From Prosopocoilus inquinatus (Eukaryota > Arthropoda > Insecta > Coleoptera > Lucanidae), in NCBI GenBank assembly GCA_036172665.1, contig CM069877.1:18935001-18999000 (forward strand): a stretch of 64,000 nucleotides of DNA, written 5' to 3'. Shown here piece by piece: positions 1-11,068 of the stretch. A model generated the notes under the pieces. The model made no database searches. It saw nothing but the letters and a program-made list of their open reading frames with translations, and was not told the DNA's origin. Position numbers and translations under genes: made by a program. Each line of letters begins with the position of its first letter. The first letter of the stretch is position 1.

Positions 1-1
1 G

Positions 2-1240
2 AAAACCGGCTTACAAGAACGGCTGAAACAAGCTCTTGTACATGAAAGTAAAGACCCGGAAACATTTGGATTTGAAATTGAAGACGCGGCAGCTCTACTG
101 AAAGAAGTGAAAGAAAATATGAAATTAGAAATGCAGGAAGTGAAAGAAAATATAAAGGGACAAACGCAAGAAGTGAGAAAACAAACGGAAAATTTGGATA
201 TGAAAATGGAAACTTACAATTTAAAACCGATCTGAATATAGAAAACATGAAGATGCAAATCGACGAAAGGATCGAAGATCTTAAAACCGAATGTGACGAG
301 AAAATTGAAGGTGTACGAAATCAGTTTGATAGTACAATTATGGGCAAGAAATTTAAATTCGACGATAAACTGGATGAGAAATTTGGTGGAATAAAAATTT
401 AGTTCCAAGATAAATTTGAAGACTTAGCGAAAAAACTGCATAAGGTGGAACTGGGTCGTTCGATTGCACCACCGTCTGCGTCGTCAAACCAGAAACTGAA
501 ACCACCTAAATTTGAAGGCGATTTACCTTGGCCTACTTTCATCCGACAGTTTAAAATTGCTGCTGACGTAAATAGCTGGAATGACTGCGACAGAGCTGCA
601 GCACTCATTTTGGCTCTACGAAGTCCAGCATTGCATGCATTACAGTCAATTCCTGAGGAAATTCTGGGTAATTTTGACCAATTAGTGGAAAATTTGGACA
701 TGCGTTTTGGTGACGCACACATAAAGCAACTCCACATCATCCAATTGAAAACTCGTATCCAGAAGAATGGTGAGTCACTTCAAGAGATTGAACTCGACAT
801 TAAGAGATTGGTACGCACGGCGTATAGAGATTTCTTATCTAAACCAATTTTTCATCGTTCGGCCATCCAAGCATTCATAGACGGCATTAGAGATCAGGAA
901 ATGCAACAAGTATTACGATTGGGTAACTTCTCCAAATGCACAGATGTACTGGCCCGTGCACTGGAATGCGAGGCGACCAAGCAAGCATCTAGCCTAGGAC
1001 GGGTACGAGAAGTAAAAGCTAGTGGTGACAGTGCACTGACAGAAGTTCTCGAGGACTAAAGCAGCTGGAAGAGAACGTGGCCAGTCCCAGGCGAATTACA
1101 ACTTGTTGGAACTGTGGTAAACAAGGCCATGTAAGTTCCAATTGCAGGCGCAAACGGGCGCTTCAAGACGATGACTTTGAATCAAAATCAGTGAACAAGG
1201 AGGGCTCTGACACTACAGGACTAATTGCTGATTCAGTTGC
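2..1240 (+). pseudogene. Broken Gag of a Ty3/Gypsy-type element (5' end outside window)
   Basis: The plus strand encodes a Gag that resembles the Gag at 30303-31892: a charged coiled-coil N-terminal part (about 2-440, rich in Lys/Glu), a capsid-like segment (about 490-990, with a PPKFEGDLPWPTF-type start and an AFIDGIRDQ motif shared with the other copies as TFIDGIRDP), and a CCHC zinc knuckle (CWNCGKQGHVSSNC, about 1105-1146). The frame is damaged: a TGA at 233-235 followed by a frame change, a TAG at 401-403, a stop at about 1057-1059 and another frame change before the zinc knuckle. No protease or RT follows, and similarity fades after about 1240. It is an old relative, not the same family, and is not expected to make protein. 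Confidence 0.85.
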
Positions 1241-1603
1241 CATACTCGCAATTGTTCGAAAGCCTTTTTCTCTTGTAATCGAGTTTGAATTATCGCCTTG
1301 TGAAGTGTATTTAAGTGCGGTATTTTTACTCGGATTTGTCAAAATGACATTAACTTTTTGCTCTGATTTACTATTTAGTTCATGAGAATTGCCGCTAGAG
1401 GCGCAAGTTCTGAACAGATCGTTTCCAAATTTCTCTTTGCACCGATAAATTATACTCCTATTGCTTTCTGCAAGTAAGAATTTCCCAGATCTAAACAAAA
1501 ATTCCTAAACTTGGCAACGCGGATGTATTTCTGGTAGTGTGCATATTGGGCGCAAATTTGAAAATGCAGGTACGGTTCGACTCGGTTTGACTAGCCTTAA
1601 TAT
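1241..1603. other. No recognisable gene
   Basis: AT-rich sequence between the gag remnant and the next LTR element. Short open frames on both strands show no family motif. It may be the decayed continuation of the gag-bearing element. Confidence 0.5.
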
Positions 1604-1642
1604 TGTCACGTGGTTAGCTGCGACAGCGAGGAGCCTCCACCA

Positions 1643-2477
1643 TGTCACTTGGTTCGAGGTAGGTAGCGGGTTCTCAGTGGTAGAGCTTGAAAACACAGTT
1701 TACCAAAACAATGTATACCTTTATTAAATGAATATTTTTATCTATCGGCGGACGATCTTTAAATGTGTGGGGGTGCGTTTTCGTAATTATCGGAAATCGC
1801 GACGGGTCGGCTGCGACAGCGAGGATGAGGAATCCCTCCGTGCTGGGGTTGAAGAGACCCGACGATTCGACTAACCGGATCCAGGGCAATCTCGAGGGCT
1901 GCAGCAATTGCGATGAGGTGTCCTGATGAGGGTGGCGGCGGCAAGGCGTCGGTGAGGATGCCTCCGTGGAACGGGCAGCGTCCTGATGAGGGTGGCGGCA
2001 ACAAGGCGTCGGTGATGATGATCCTTCTTGGAAACGGCAGCGTCCTGATGCGGGTGGCGGTTGCACGGCGTTGGTGAGGAAGGTCCTCCTGGGGAAGTTG
2101 ACACTAGGCCTACTTGAGTCGACGGCTGGTTCGACTGCGAGGGCGGCTGCCCTTCTTACAGTAGGCACTAAGCCTACCGGAGTCGGGTTCGACTGTCTTC
2201 CCATCTTCTTCCCTACGTTATATAGGCGAAAATCTGTCTATTCGACTGTTATGACATTTTCTGTGTTCTCCTTTCGTCACCTGTTGTATTAATTTGTCCC
2301 ACATATAGCGCGTGCCACCGATGTTTTGTTATGAAACGTGAACCGCTTGTAGCTTAGATTTCGCAAGAATGCTGTCTTAATTGTTCTACTTTATTCCTCG
2401 CGGAAATATTTCGTCGCGACTCCTTTACATTTTATAATTATTAATTTTAGGCTAAAAATTAAATCCTTATCGTGACA
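1643..2477 (-). repeat. Downstream (3') LTR of the 1604-4953 element
   Basis: On the plus strand it starts TGTCAC and ends GTGACA, a perfect 6-bp terminal inversion. It contains a minus-strand TATATAA box (2218-2226), an AATAAA-type signal near 1725, and three tandem copies of an approximately 60-bp unit (1921-2098, each starting TCCTGATG). The outer edge is uncertain: another TGTCACG lies at 1604 next to an ATAT, and the 1630-1642 stretch reads as a second primer-binding-site-like string on the minus strand. Confidence 0.75.
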
Positions 2478-2491
2478 TTTCCCTCCCCTTT
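2478..2491 (-). promoter_or_regulatory. Polypurine tract
   Basis: Minus strand AAAGGGGAGGGAAA lies immediately before the LTR start TGTCACG, as expected for the plus-strand primer of reverse transcription. Confidence 0.75.
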
Positions 2492-2898
2492 AAGCTTGTG
2501 CGTCCCCGCACAAGAATAACTCGCGTCACGCGGAAAACTGTCTGTTGCGTAAGGTCACGAAACAATTCCCGCGCGTTGCACTTGAAAAAGAAAACCGTTG
2601 AGTTTGCTAAAGTTTTATAGTTCGCGGCGCGTACTTCTTATATTACATAGTATTTACCACCTTGACATTTAATTTTTTCAATGTTCTGTTGAAATAAAAC
2701 GTAAGCATAAGTTATTTAATGATACCTTGGTAATTTCTTCACCTCCGTTTCGTATTTCAGCCAGGATTTGGGATGACGATTGGCTTGGCAGGGAGCATGT
2801 TCGTTTTGGTTTTCTGACGGCACATTTTCTTCTATATCTATATCTTCTATATCTTCGTATACTCATTCTAATGTTGATTGCTTCTTTCTTCGGAGCGT

Positions 2899-4311
2899 CT
2901 AATGGAGTTTCCCAACCTTGTGGCTCAAGGAGGACTTGGCATGATCCAGAGGGTCTTTTCCTTGATGCAGCTTATGGTTTGGTCCATTTAATGCGTCTCC
3001 TTTTCTTTCACAGGATGGCCCGGTCCTGTTTCTTCGAGTTTCTTCTCTTCTTTTTCTGCCTAGTAATCTCTTTAACAACATTATATTTAAAGCAATCATA
3101 ATAATAACAAATGCAATTGTAGCGACATATACTACTACTTCGTGCATCTCTTGAAGACAGTGGACTGGCGTTGCCGTAAATGCTGTAGCAGTTCTTTAAA
3201 TAACATAATGCTCAATTCTTAGCATAACTCACATATTTAAATTCTTCATCTGCTGATTTACTCATTTTGATGATCCTGAGGCTCCAGTTTGGATTGATAC
3301 GTCCGGACAAGTTTGTGTATACAGGTTGTATCCAAGAAGTCGGCTTCATCACAAAAAATTTCAACGTTGTCCAAATGGCCAGGAGGATGAGTGCACTTTC
3401 TATTCCTTTAGGCCGGGACAAGGGAATCTTGTCGAAATCTTCTTCTTCTGTGGACAGGATATCCGAGTGCTTCATCGAGCTACCTAAGATATGAATGTTT
3501 GTTTGTGATGTGTGGTGTTAGATAGCTTAATGCTGGAATTTTCCATGTTCCTATCTGTGTCTTCAACTGCCTTACTTCTTGCAAACTTGTTTTTGAATTG
3601 GTTCCAAATTCCTGTAATTCTGCCTGTAGTCCGCACGTCAATTTCTTGATAGTCCTTCGGATGTCATCATCTTTCGCCATTTACTCGTCCAACTGTTGCT
3701 GTGTGGCATTACCACAATAAAAAAATCGAACGTCTCTAAACTTCTCCGTCATTACTTCAAATTTTCCTTCTCTCTTTGCTCCATTCTTCTATCCATTGTA
3801 TTTTCTTTCCTGCTTGCTGAAATCTGTCTTCGAAGGTTTCCATTTTCCCTTGGTTGATGGTTATTTCCTTAACTTAGTATTACATATAAGATTATATGTA
3901 CCTTCTAAAATTGGTAGTTACATCTATTTACGTAATTATACTGCCTATCTCTAATTTTGCTGTTTTGAACTCGCCCATTTCGTCATTTCCCTGGACCCTC
4001 GTTATTTCACCGCTCCTAATTCTTATTTCCTTGATTATTATAAATATTATTTTCATACCTAGGCTGTTCGTTTTCTTTCTTGTACACGTTTCGTCTCTCC
4101 ATGCAACTTCTTACAAAATGTTCGTTGAACGCTTCTGAATTTGTTGTTGGCCATTTTCTCGCTCGGTGGTTTCCTTCCTCGGTGACCTTGAGAGTGCTAT
4201 TTTGGGACTAAAAACTTCCTTTTCTTCGTATCCGACTTCTGTACTGCGATGAGGTGGATGAAACGGTGATTCCTTTGCTGCGTTTGATCTTGTTTGGTAT
4301 GGACCTGGCAT
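2899..4311 (-). pseudogene. Residual coding fragments of the deleted LTR element
   Basis: Three short minus-strand frames remain in the internal region. The first starts with ATG at 4311, about 40 nt after the primer site, and encodes about 66 residues rich in Ser, Arg and Glu, a plausible Gag N-terminus. The middle ones (3680-3480 and 3475-3212) are a Lys/Gln-rich helical piece and a piece with a hydrophobic stretch, with no known domain. The last (3147-2899) begins with a strong membrane segment (about 20 hydrophobic residues) followed by a dense Arg/Lys run and a hydrophilic tail. That layout resembles the C-terminus of an envelope-like or other membrane protein, but there is too little to assign it. 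No enzyme motif is present. Confidence 0.4.
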
Positions 4312-4349
4312 CCCCTTCTTATCGTCACGACGTATTATTTTGGGACTTT

Positions 4350-4362
4350 AGGCGCCTCCACC
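4350..4362 (-). promoter_or_regulatory. Primer binding site, tRNA-Ala-like
   Basis: Minus strand TGGTGGAGGCGCC directly abuts the LTR end. It would pair with a tRNA 3' end reading GGCGCCTCCACCA, close to insect tRNA-Ala ends. The isoacceptor is an inference. Confidence 0.5.
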
Positions 4363-4953
4363 ATGTCTCGAGGGCTGCAGCAATTGCGATGAGATGTCCT
4401 GATGAGGGTGGCGGCGGCAAGGCGTCGGTGAGGATGCCTCCGTGGAACGGGCAGCGTCCTGATGAGGGTGGCGGCAACAAGGCGTCGGTGATGATGATCC
4501 TTCTTGGAAACGGCAGCGTCCTGATGCGGGTGGCGGTTGCACGGCGTTGGTGAGGAAGGTCCTCCTGGGGAAGTTGACACTAGGCCTACTTGAGTCGACG
4601 GCTGGTTCGACTGCGAGGGCGGCTGCCCTTCTTACAGTAGGCACTAAGCCTACCGGAGTCGGGTTCGACTGTCTTCCCATCTTCTTCCCTACGTTATATA
4701 GGCGAAAATCTGTCTATTCGACTGTTATGACATTTTCTGTGTTCTCCTTTCGTCACCTGTTGTATTAATTTGTCCCACATATAGCGCGTGCCACCGATGT
4801 TTTGTTATGAAACGTGAACCGCTTGTAGCTTAGATTTCGCAAGAATGCTGTCTTAATTGTTCTACTTTATTCCTCGCGGAAATATTTCGTCGCGACTCCT
4901 TTACATTTTATAATTATTAATTTTAGGCTAAAAATTAAATCCTTATCGTGACA
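4363..4953 (-). repeat. Upstream (5') LTR of the 1604-4953 element
   Basis: Nearly identical to 1890-2477, with the same three approximately 60-bp tandem units. Relative to the other LTR it lacks about 240 bp next to the internal region (equivalent to about 1647-1889), the part that holds the AATAAA-type signal. It ends CGTGACA and is followed by ATAT. Confidence 0.8.
4694..4702 (-). promoter_or_regulatory. TATA box of the LTR promoter
   Basis: Minus strand CCTATATAA inside the 5' LTR, in a GC-richer context; the identical string is at 2218-2226 in the other LTR. Position within the LTR fits a retrotransposon promoter. Confidence 0.55.
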
Positions 4954-4957
4954 ATAT

Positions 4958-5456
4958 CACAGTCAAGTGTATGCAACCAATTATACGCTACTCTTATGAC
5001 GTTTTCAGTATGGAATCGTACGTGCTAACCTTTCGATAAAAGCTGCATTAGATTCATCCATTTGGATCGATCCAAATCGATACAAACAGCTTTTCTGTTT
5101 TCATTTCCTGCCATATCAGTTAACTCCCACCATAATTTAAACATTTAAAGTGATTCAAATCACCTCAAAGATATCCAGCTTATTTGTGTAAACTTGCTCG
5201 TTTCGCTATAAAGGATCACATTAATTTCACTATTGTGAACTGATCTAAATGAACCGATTCGACGCGTGAATCGAATGCAGCTAAAGAGACTTTCGGGGAT
5301 ACTAATTTTTTGGTGATTGGACTGACGTCATCACAACATTTCTGACGACCATAATTTTCAGTGACAAAAGTGATACCTCTTATTAGCTGCTCACCCTTTT
5401 TTCTCGTCAGGTGAGTTAAGGTGACATTTTTGTTGGTATCACAGTGAAATATAAGT
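4958..5456. other. No recognisable gene
   Basis: AT-rich sequence without a supported reading frame or clear repeat structure. Confidence 0.5.
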
Positions 5457-5590
5457 TGTGTTTGGATATTCCGTTCAGTGCACTCTATTCACTCCTTTTG
5501 CACTTTTGGTCTGTCTTTTCCTTTAAGTGAAAGTGAGACAAAAATACGAAAGGAGTAAATAGAATACACAGAACTGAATATCCAAATACA
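5457..5590. repeat. Palindromic MITE-like repeat
   Basis: Imperfect inverted repeat of about 134 bp. The left arm (GTTTGGATATTCCGTTCAGT, then CACTCTATTCACTCCTTTT) is mirrored by AAAGGAGTAAATAGAATACA and CAGAACTGAATATCCAAA. No coding content. Confidence 0.7.
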
Positions 5591-5794
5591 GCTATAGACG
5601 TCAGATGAAACGCTTATGTTTATTTTTAATTTCAAGTTTATGTTTTTAATGCATTGACACTACACTGACAGCAGTAGTAATTACTTACGCCAGAGTCGGT
5701 CACAAATGGTGCTTCTTTGTATTTGGTCAGAGTATTTGGCAGTATTCTGACATCTATTAAAATTAATGTAAGCAACCGAAGCAAACTGTACCTT

Positions 5795-5960
5795 TTCAAT
5801 TTCAAATTGGGACTAAACAAATTCAAATGGGGAATAAACAAATTTAAATTGGGACTAAACGATTTCGAATTGAGAATAAACAAATTCAAATTGGAACTAA
5901 TCAAATTCAAATTGGGAATAAACAAATTCAAATTGGGTTTAAACAAATTCAAATTGGAAA
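5795..5960. repeat. 21-22 bp tandem repeat array
   Basis: About eight degenerate copies of TTCAAATTGGGACTAAACAAA, with variants GGAATAAACAAA and GGTTTAAACAAA. The apparent open frames across it are an artefact of periodicity. Confidence 0.85.
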
Positions 5961-7234
5961 AAATATTTTAATTTAGAAATAATACTAGGTAGGTAGGTAA
6001 TTAAATTTTACATTATCCATATTTAACGCATGAATTTGTAAATGTTTGCAACCAATCTTATATGTACAGTTAGGTACGGTAATTTTATTAGTAATATTTT
6101 GTCGCACTATATTTTCTAATTTTTGTAAACGATATTCTATCTGCGTAATGACTGGCTTCACCTACTCAAATTTGTGGCATTTGGATTGTTAAGTCTCTTT
6201 AACACCTGCGTTTAGACAGGACCACGTGAATCAATTGGATTCAACATTAGGCTGAACGGGAAAAATTTCATCAACTGATTGATGGCAAATTTGCCCTGTC
6301 TCAAAACATCCTCAATTGAAACGTGGCACGGAGCAACGGAGCAATTTGAATTTGTTTAGTCTCAATTTGCTCAAACTCCACGAAGTCGATAAATTTACCA
6401 AACAGCAACAGTAATAATTTCAGTCGAATCCCAATTCAGTGCAAGAAGTTGCTAAGTAACAACTCGTGCTCCTAATTCCCGGAAATAACTACTTCTTGAT
6501 GCAAATGTCGCATGAAAAGTTGTTTCAGTATCAAATTCTGTTATTCTGATTTACCAAATTTGTCGCAATACGCGTGCTATTATTTATATTTATATTAAAT
6601 TCTTGTCCGGATTTTATTGTCTGCTACTGTACCTTCATTTTGTTTATAACATAAGTTCCAGCTCTTAGGTGACTAAGAATAAATTTCATGTCATAACTAA
6701 ATACAGATGTTGTTAACTTGATAGCGCATGTCTTTTCTTAACTCAAATGTTGTACCACCGTTTAATATAACTAATTTTTACTTTATACTTTTACAAAATG
6801 GTTTTTACAACAAACACAAAGCTTACATCACGGAAAATTAGTTAGTATTGCAAAAAAGTCGATGAAATTTGGACGTATTGGTACGTCTGTTCTAAGTTAA
6901 AACATGGTTTTTTTTGCACAAACAACAGGTTTGAAATTTAAAGAGTCATACTTTACTTCACTATCAACATTACCGAAATTCAGCGCAAAAAGTGGCCAAG
7001 TCCAAAACAACTTTTTATTATTTTTCAGGGCCTTAGCAAATTTTCTAAATTTGAACTTTAGCTTTTTATTGTATACCAATGTATCTCCGTGTGCCAAAAA
7101 ATCAAATGCCTGGAGCAATAAATAAAAATGTGGGACTGTATAGAAATATTCAGTTCACAATAGCTCGAAAACATAAAAGTGTGACTTAGCCACTTCTTGC
7201 ACTGACCCCTTCAATTATCAACGTCAAGTTATAC
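5961..7234. other. Probable intron or flank of the epimerase gene
   Basis: Apart from the inverted repeat unit at 6342-6369, no exon-like or repeat structure is evident. The remaining epimerase exons should lie downstream on the minus strand, but none was recognised down to position 1, so they probably lie outside the window. Confidence 0.45.
6342..6369 (-). repeat. Isolated inverted copy of the 21-22 bp unit
   Basis: The sequence reads as the reverse complement of one array unit (AAATTGAGACTAAACAAATT), about 400 bp from the array. Confidence 0.6.
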
Positions 7235-7647
7235 CAACCTCTAATAAATTCAACATCCCCACAAGATTATTCTTGTAATAAAGCAGGGGATACTCCATGG
7301 ATTCACCTACAGCCTTCATGGCAGCGAAGTGGATCACACAGTCAATTTTATGCTGTAAAAACACTTGCACAGTTACAATGAGTGCAACACAAATAGCGTA
7401 AGCGTATCACCTTCCTGAACACGTCTTCAATTGCTTTATAATTCAAGAGATCCACACGATAGAATGCAACAGTCTTCCCAGTGATCCCTTCCACCCTTCT
7501 CAAAGCTGCCGATTCACCATTCTCCTCATCGACGCTGTTAGCAAAATTATCCACTGCCACCACATCGTAGTTGGCATTGAGCAATTCAATGATGCAGTGA
7601 CTTCCTATATAGCCGGCCCCTCCTGTTACAAACACTGTCTTCACCAT
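7235..7647 (-). CDS. Gale: UDP-glucose/UDP-galactose 4-epimerase, first two exons (partial)
   Basis: This is an NAD-dependent short-chain-type epimerase of the Leloir pathway, interconverting UDP-galactose and UDP-glucose in the cytosol. Exon 1 (7647-7411, 79 codons) starts at an ATG in a good context (GCCATGG) and carries the Rossmann glycine motif [10 protein letters not shown] at residues 8-17, then VVAVDNF and the acidic NAD-ribose region. An AG|GTGATA donor ends it. After a 58-bp intron (7410-7353, TTTTACAG acceptor), exon 2 (7352-7239, or 7235 if the GTATAA donor is used) encodes the conserved [11 protein letters not shown] segment and a GMLNLLE end. Both exons are in phase 0. About 117 of roughly 345 residues are present; the active-site YxxxK part is not in view. 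No disabling change is seen. Confidence 0.9.
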
Positions 7648-8285
7648 GGCACCTCTTAATTACAACAATGAAGAGCTCTTCTGTACTTGAAGACTTTTGT
7701 CTCACAATGGGCAATGACCTTGTAACCTTGGCGGCTCGGGCTGAAACCTGTTAGGGACACTAATTAGGTGTAAATAAAGGCATGGCCCGGCTTAACGATT
7801 TGACGTTTCTACTTTCAGATAATCTCCATACGCCGTCAGGGCCAGAAAAAAGTTGACGAACGCGACACCCTAGAGCGATATATACATACTAGGATTTACC
7901 TCTTTTTTTTCCTTTCTTTTTTGCGTCTGCCTGTCGAATTTTACGAAAAACCCATTTTAAAGCGTGCACGTAAACCCACACGTCCTTATCGCGCGGATTA
8001 GGCACGTATACATTTTACAAAAAAGCGCACGTTGTTAATTGTTATTGGACGGTTGGTTTGTCTCTCGTTCGGATTGGTTGGGTTTCAGAACATGCGACGA
8101 TTCAACCAATCAACGCAGAACGCGGGTTTTTTAATTTATTTAATTTTTTCTCTGGCAAACGGACGGGAATGTGCGCAGTGTTGCCAGTGTGATAAGTTTA
8201 GGAATTTAGGTAAAAAAAGATTGACTGCATTACGACTTATGTCGGGATATTGCAAAAACTATTATATAAATACAAAGGTATAACG
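7648..8285. other. Upstream region of the epimerase gene
   Basis: It should contain the 5' UTR and promoter of the minus-strand epimerase. No clear core promoter element can be named. A small open frame at 8032-8283 on the plus strand has no family features. Confidence 0.4.
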
Positions 8286-8421
8286 TTTAGGACCAGTTTT
8301 ACAATGATGGTTTAACTTTGAGCCGAAGCTTAAATCCTTCACAACAATTGTTGAAATAATCGTTGCTAAGGGTTTAAGCCTCCGCTCAAAGTTGAGCCCC
8401 ATTTGTAAAACTGGACCTAAA
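8286..8421. repeat. Palindromic MITE-like repeat
   Basis: Inverted repeat with ends TTTAGGACCAGTTTTACAA and TTGTAAAACTGGACCTAAAA; the inner arms GGTTTAACTTTGAGC and GCTCAAAGTTGAGCC also pair. It shares its GTTTAACTTTRA core with the palindrome at 57250-57381. Confidence 0.75.
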
Positions 8422-8515
8422 ATTGATAATGGATATATGGGCTCGTTTTTTACTCAGGATTAGTTTATCCGTTGCAGCGATTAAACCAAAAGCGTTTTTT
8501 ACACCTTAAGTTCGG

Positions 8516-8945
8516 TAGCTAGAGGAGATCAAATTAAAGCTTTTTCTTAATAATTTTTTGGTAAAAAAAAACAATAATTAAAAAGTCTATAAAGTTAGAA
8601 GAGTTTAAAGTGAAATTAATTAACATGCAAAAGTTACTACCTGTAGTAACATTTTACGTTTTAAATTCAAATTTGAGGCATTTATGAGTTAATCGAACAC
8701 TGCTTTACAATAAACAACTATTTAAAAAAATGTAGTCACGTTAAAGTTACGGCTATTTCATATTTTCTTTTAATGCCCAAAAACGAATTTGTGCACCGCC
8801 TACTAATTAAAAACAACAGGAACTAGGAAACAGATTAACATAGACATTTTATGAATGGTGGTTTTGATAAATTTAGAGTTTATTTAACAATAAAGTTGCA
8901 TTTTGTGAATTAATTTTTATTAATTAAGATGCTATAGGTGCAGTG
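8516..8945 (+). repeat. Partial copy of a TACTGGGTGTCTC-ended MITE
   Basis: About 430 bp similar in the same orientation to 16000-16410 and inverted to 9690-10240, with shared blocks such as GAGATCAAATTAAAG, TTTTAATGCCCAAAAACG and ATTTTATGAATGGTGGTTTT. Neither terminal repeat is present, so this copy is truncated. Confidence 0.75.
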
Positions 8946-9589
8946 GCGACTCCTGGAATAATGTATAAGGTGTTCTGCAAGTGCAAGTCAAAAATTTCTG
9001 TATACAATGTCAATAATGTATAACTTTATCCTATTTCTTTTATATTAATTCTGTTCTTTGATCCTTCCTGGTTGCAATTTATCAGTCATCTTCGCATTAA
9101 AATAATAATTACTCATGCAGATACCAATACGTCAGATATGTGGTCGAGTATTCAAAATTCTAAATAAATTTCTTGAACCTAAAGCCTTCTTTACTAGTCA
9201 CATTTTCTAGGATGTACAAACTGTAGATTTTTGCTGTAGCTCTAGATGTCAGCACCATATAACGTAAAAATATCAAAATTTAAAAAAAATGTTGAAACAA
9301 AATTTGATGGCTTATTATTAATTATATTACTACAATAATATAGACAACATAATTACGTTTCTTGTAATTTATTTGGATTTATAAAATTTGAATGATCGGA
9401 TAACACACTTTTTGTATTTCATTTAGCGTTTTTGGGCCAGAAATGTTGGTATTGCATTCGTCAAAACCGTCCGGAAGCAGCCCTGTTGAAGGCTTAGGCC
9501 GTCAAAAATTTCCCAGATGTTGGCAGTATTGGCATTTCTTAAATAACAAGAGGTTTGATGTATTGAATAAATTTTTTAGTTTGGAGTTA

Positions 9590-10285
9590 TACTGGGTGTC
9601 TCATAACCTACGGAGGGGATTGAAAGGGCAGATGTATTCGCTTTTGGCCAAAATCCAATAATAAGAAAATTTCAGCAGTTTAACTGTCTTAATTTCTTCT
9701 TTAATTTACACATAGTTTCTTAATTAAGCAAAAGTATTTCACAAACTGCAACTTTATTGTCAAATAAACTCTAAATTTATCGAAATCGCCATTTATAAAA
9801 TGTCTATGTGTATCTATTTCCAAGTTTTGTTTTAATGAGTAGGCGGTGCACAGAAATACGAAAATCCGTTTTTGGGCATTAAAAGAAAACATGAAATAAC
9901 CGCAACTTTTATGTGACTACATTTATTTAGATAGTTGCTTCTCCTGTGATTTAGTAGGATAGAAGTCGCAACTACTGAATAGGCAGCATAGCTGCCAAAA
10001 TACGTATTTAGTTTTTTGAAAAAACATATTGTGGTTAGGAGTCAAATCCAAATTTTTAGTTGTTTCAAGTAAAGCAGTGTTCAATTAACTCATAAATGGT
10101 TCAAATTTGAATTTAAAACGTGCAGTATTACTCCAAGTAGTAACTTTATCTTAAGTAATTTCACTTTAAACTCTTGTAAATTTTTATTTAGTCTTTTTAC
10201 CAAAAGTTTATTGGGATAAAAGCTTTAATTTAATCTCCTGTAGGTGCCCTTTCAATCTCCACCGTACGTTCTGAGACATCCAGTA
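9590..10285 (-). mobile_element. MITE with ACTGGGTGTCTC terminal repeats, carrying an insertion
   Basis: The termini are ACTGGGTGTCTCATAACCTA and, inverted, ACTGGATGTCTCAGAACGTA, each next to a TA. The interior is the inverse of 8516-8945 and 16000-16440. A Penelope tail fragment (9935-10060) interrupts it. No transposase. A Tc1/mariner-type origin is suggested by the TA only. Confidence 0.75.
9935..10060 (+). mobile_element. Penelope-like 3' tail fragment with hammerhead-like motif
   Basis: Matches 12950-13064 closely (CTTCTCCTGTGATTTAGTAG; GTTAGGAGTCAAATCCAAA). It contains CTGAATAGGCAGCATAGCTGCC followed by AAAA (9974-10000): a CTGANNA box and a GGCA/TGCC hairpin, with the expected GAAA changed to AAAA. 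This copy is probably inactive. Confidence 0.55.
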
Positions 10286-11068
10286 TAGAGTGGTTTTGAC
10301 CACTCTACAATATCTTTACTAAAAATGTCGAAAATTTTTCGTACGCATTTGAGAATTAGCTTCAGTAAACATTTTAGCGATGTCGCATTCGAAATGCACA
10401 TTTGCTAATTTGAGAATAAGGCCCCAGGGCGACAAGGGGGACTCGCTATAAATGATCAATTTTGAACACCGCCCAGAGGAGGTTAGATAAAGCAATGAAA
10501 CACACAATGATCATTTAATGAAATTAAGTATAAATCCAACAAGATGGTGGCTAACAATAAAATCGAAATTAAATAAAACTCGCACGTTTTAGTTTTAGCA
10601 TTAAAATGACGTCTCTCTAAGAGAAAATGGAGCCCAAACTGAGGAATTTGTTGTCAGACTGTTTTGCATAAATTTACCTGAAGTTTGATTTTGATTTCTC
10701 GTCTGGTCCTGCTTTAGGTATTTATTTTAATGCATAAGTTAAAACCAGTGCATACAAAACAACGTGACGAATACGTATTTGCTTGAGTAACACTGTATAA
10801 TCCTTGAATGTATATTATTTATAATAACAATTATACTTCACCTACACATATTATCCTTCGCTAACATCTTCAGTGCAGAACGACCGAAATGAGCGATGGT
10901 AAAATTTAAAACAAAAGAATTCCAGAAAAAAAAAGAGAAACAACTGTCATCATCGTTCTGCACGGAAAACAAGTGAGTTACAACTACGGGCATGTTTGAA
11001 CAACTCTTCGCTTTAAAGCTAGTACAAAAGGCATACATTCGAGAGACGTTTGGAATCTACCCCGTGGA
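10286..11068. other. Galectin 3' flank, no gene recognised
   Basis: AT-rich sequence downstream of the minus-strand galectin stop. A minus-strand AATAAA (plus 10721-10726) could serve as its poly(A) signal. Nothing else is supported. Confidence 0.4.

Larger units (their letters stand above)
1604..4953 (-). mobile_element. Internally deleted LTR retrotransposon, minus strand
   Basis: Two direct copies of a long repeat (shared part 1890-2477 and 4366-4953) differ by about one base, so the insertion is recent. Read on the minus strand, the sequence next to the copy at 4953-4363 begins TGGTGGAGGCGCC, a primer-binding-site-like string, and a purine run AAAGGGGAGGGAAA lies directly before the other LTR (plus 2478-2491). 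Both fix the orientation. ATAT precedes 1604 (1600-1603) and follows 4953 (4954-4957), which fits a 4-bp target duplication. The internal region is only about 1.9 kb and has no protease, RT or integrase, so the copy is non-autonomous. Superfamily is not settled; BEL/Pao or Gypsy are both possible. Confidence 0.78.

Noticed and set aside
1921..2098. CTGATGAG strings in the LTR tandem units as hammerhead ribozymes
   Set aside because: No stem II can form between the box and the next GAAA, and the third unit reads CTGATGCG. The strings are part of a 60-bp tandem repeat.
2071..2292. Identical 73-residue plus-strand frames at 2071-2292 and 4547-4768 as a conserved duplicated gene
   Set aside because: Identity follows from the two LTR copies; there is no domain or codon signal, and the element is on the other strand.
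6897..7125. Opposed open frames at 6897-7125 as a further epimerase exon
   Set aside because: Neither translation matches the epimerase active-site region (SSSATVYG or YxxxK), and no splice pattern fits.
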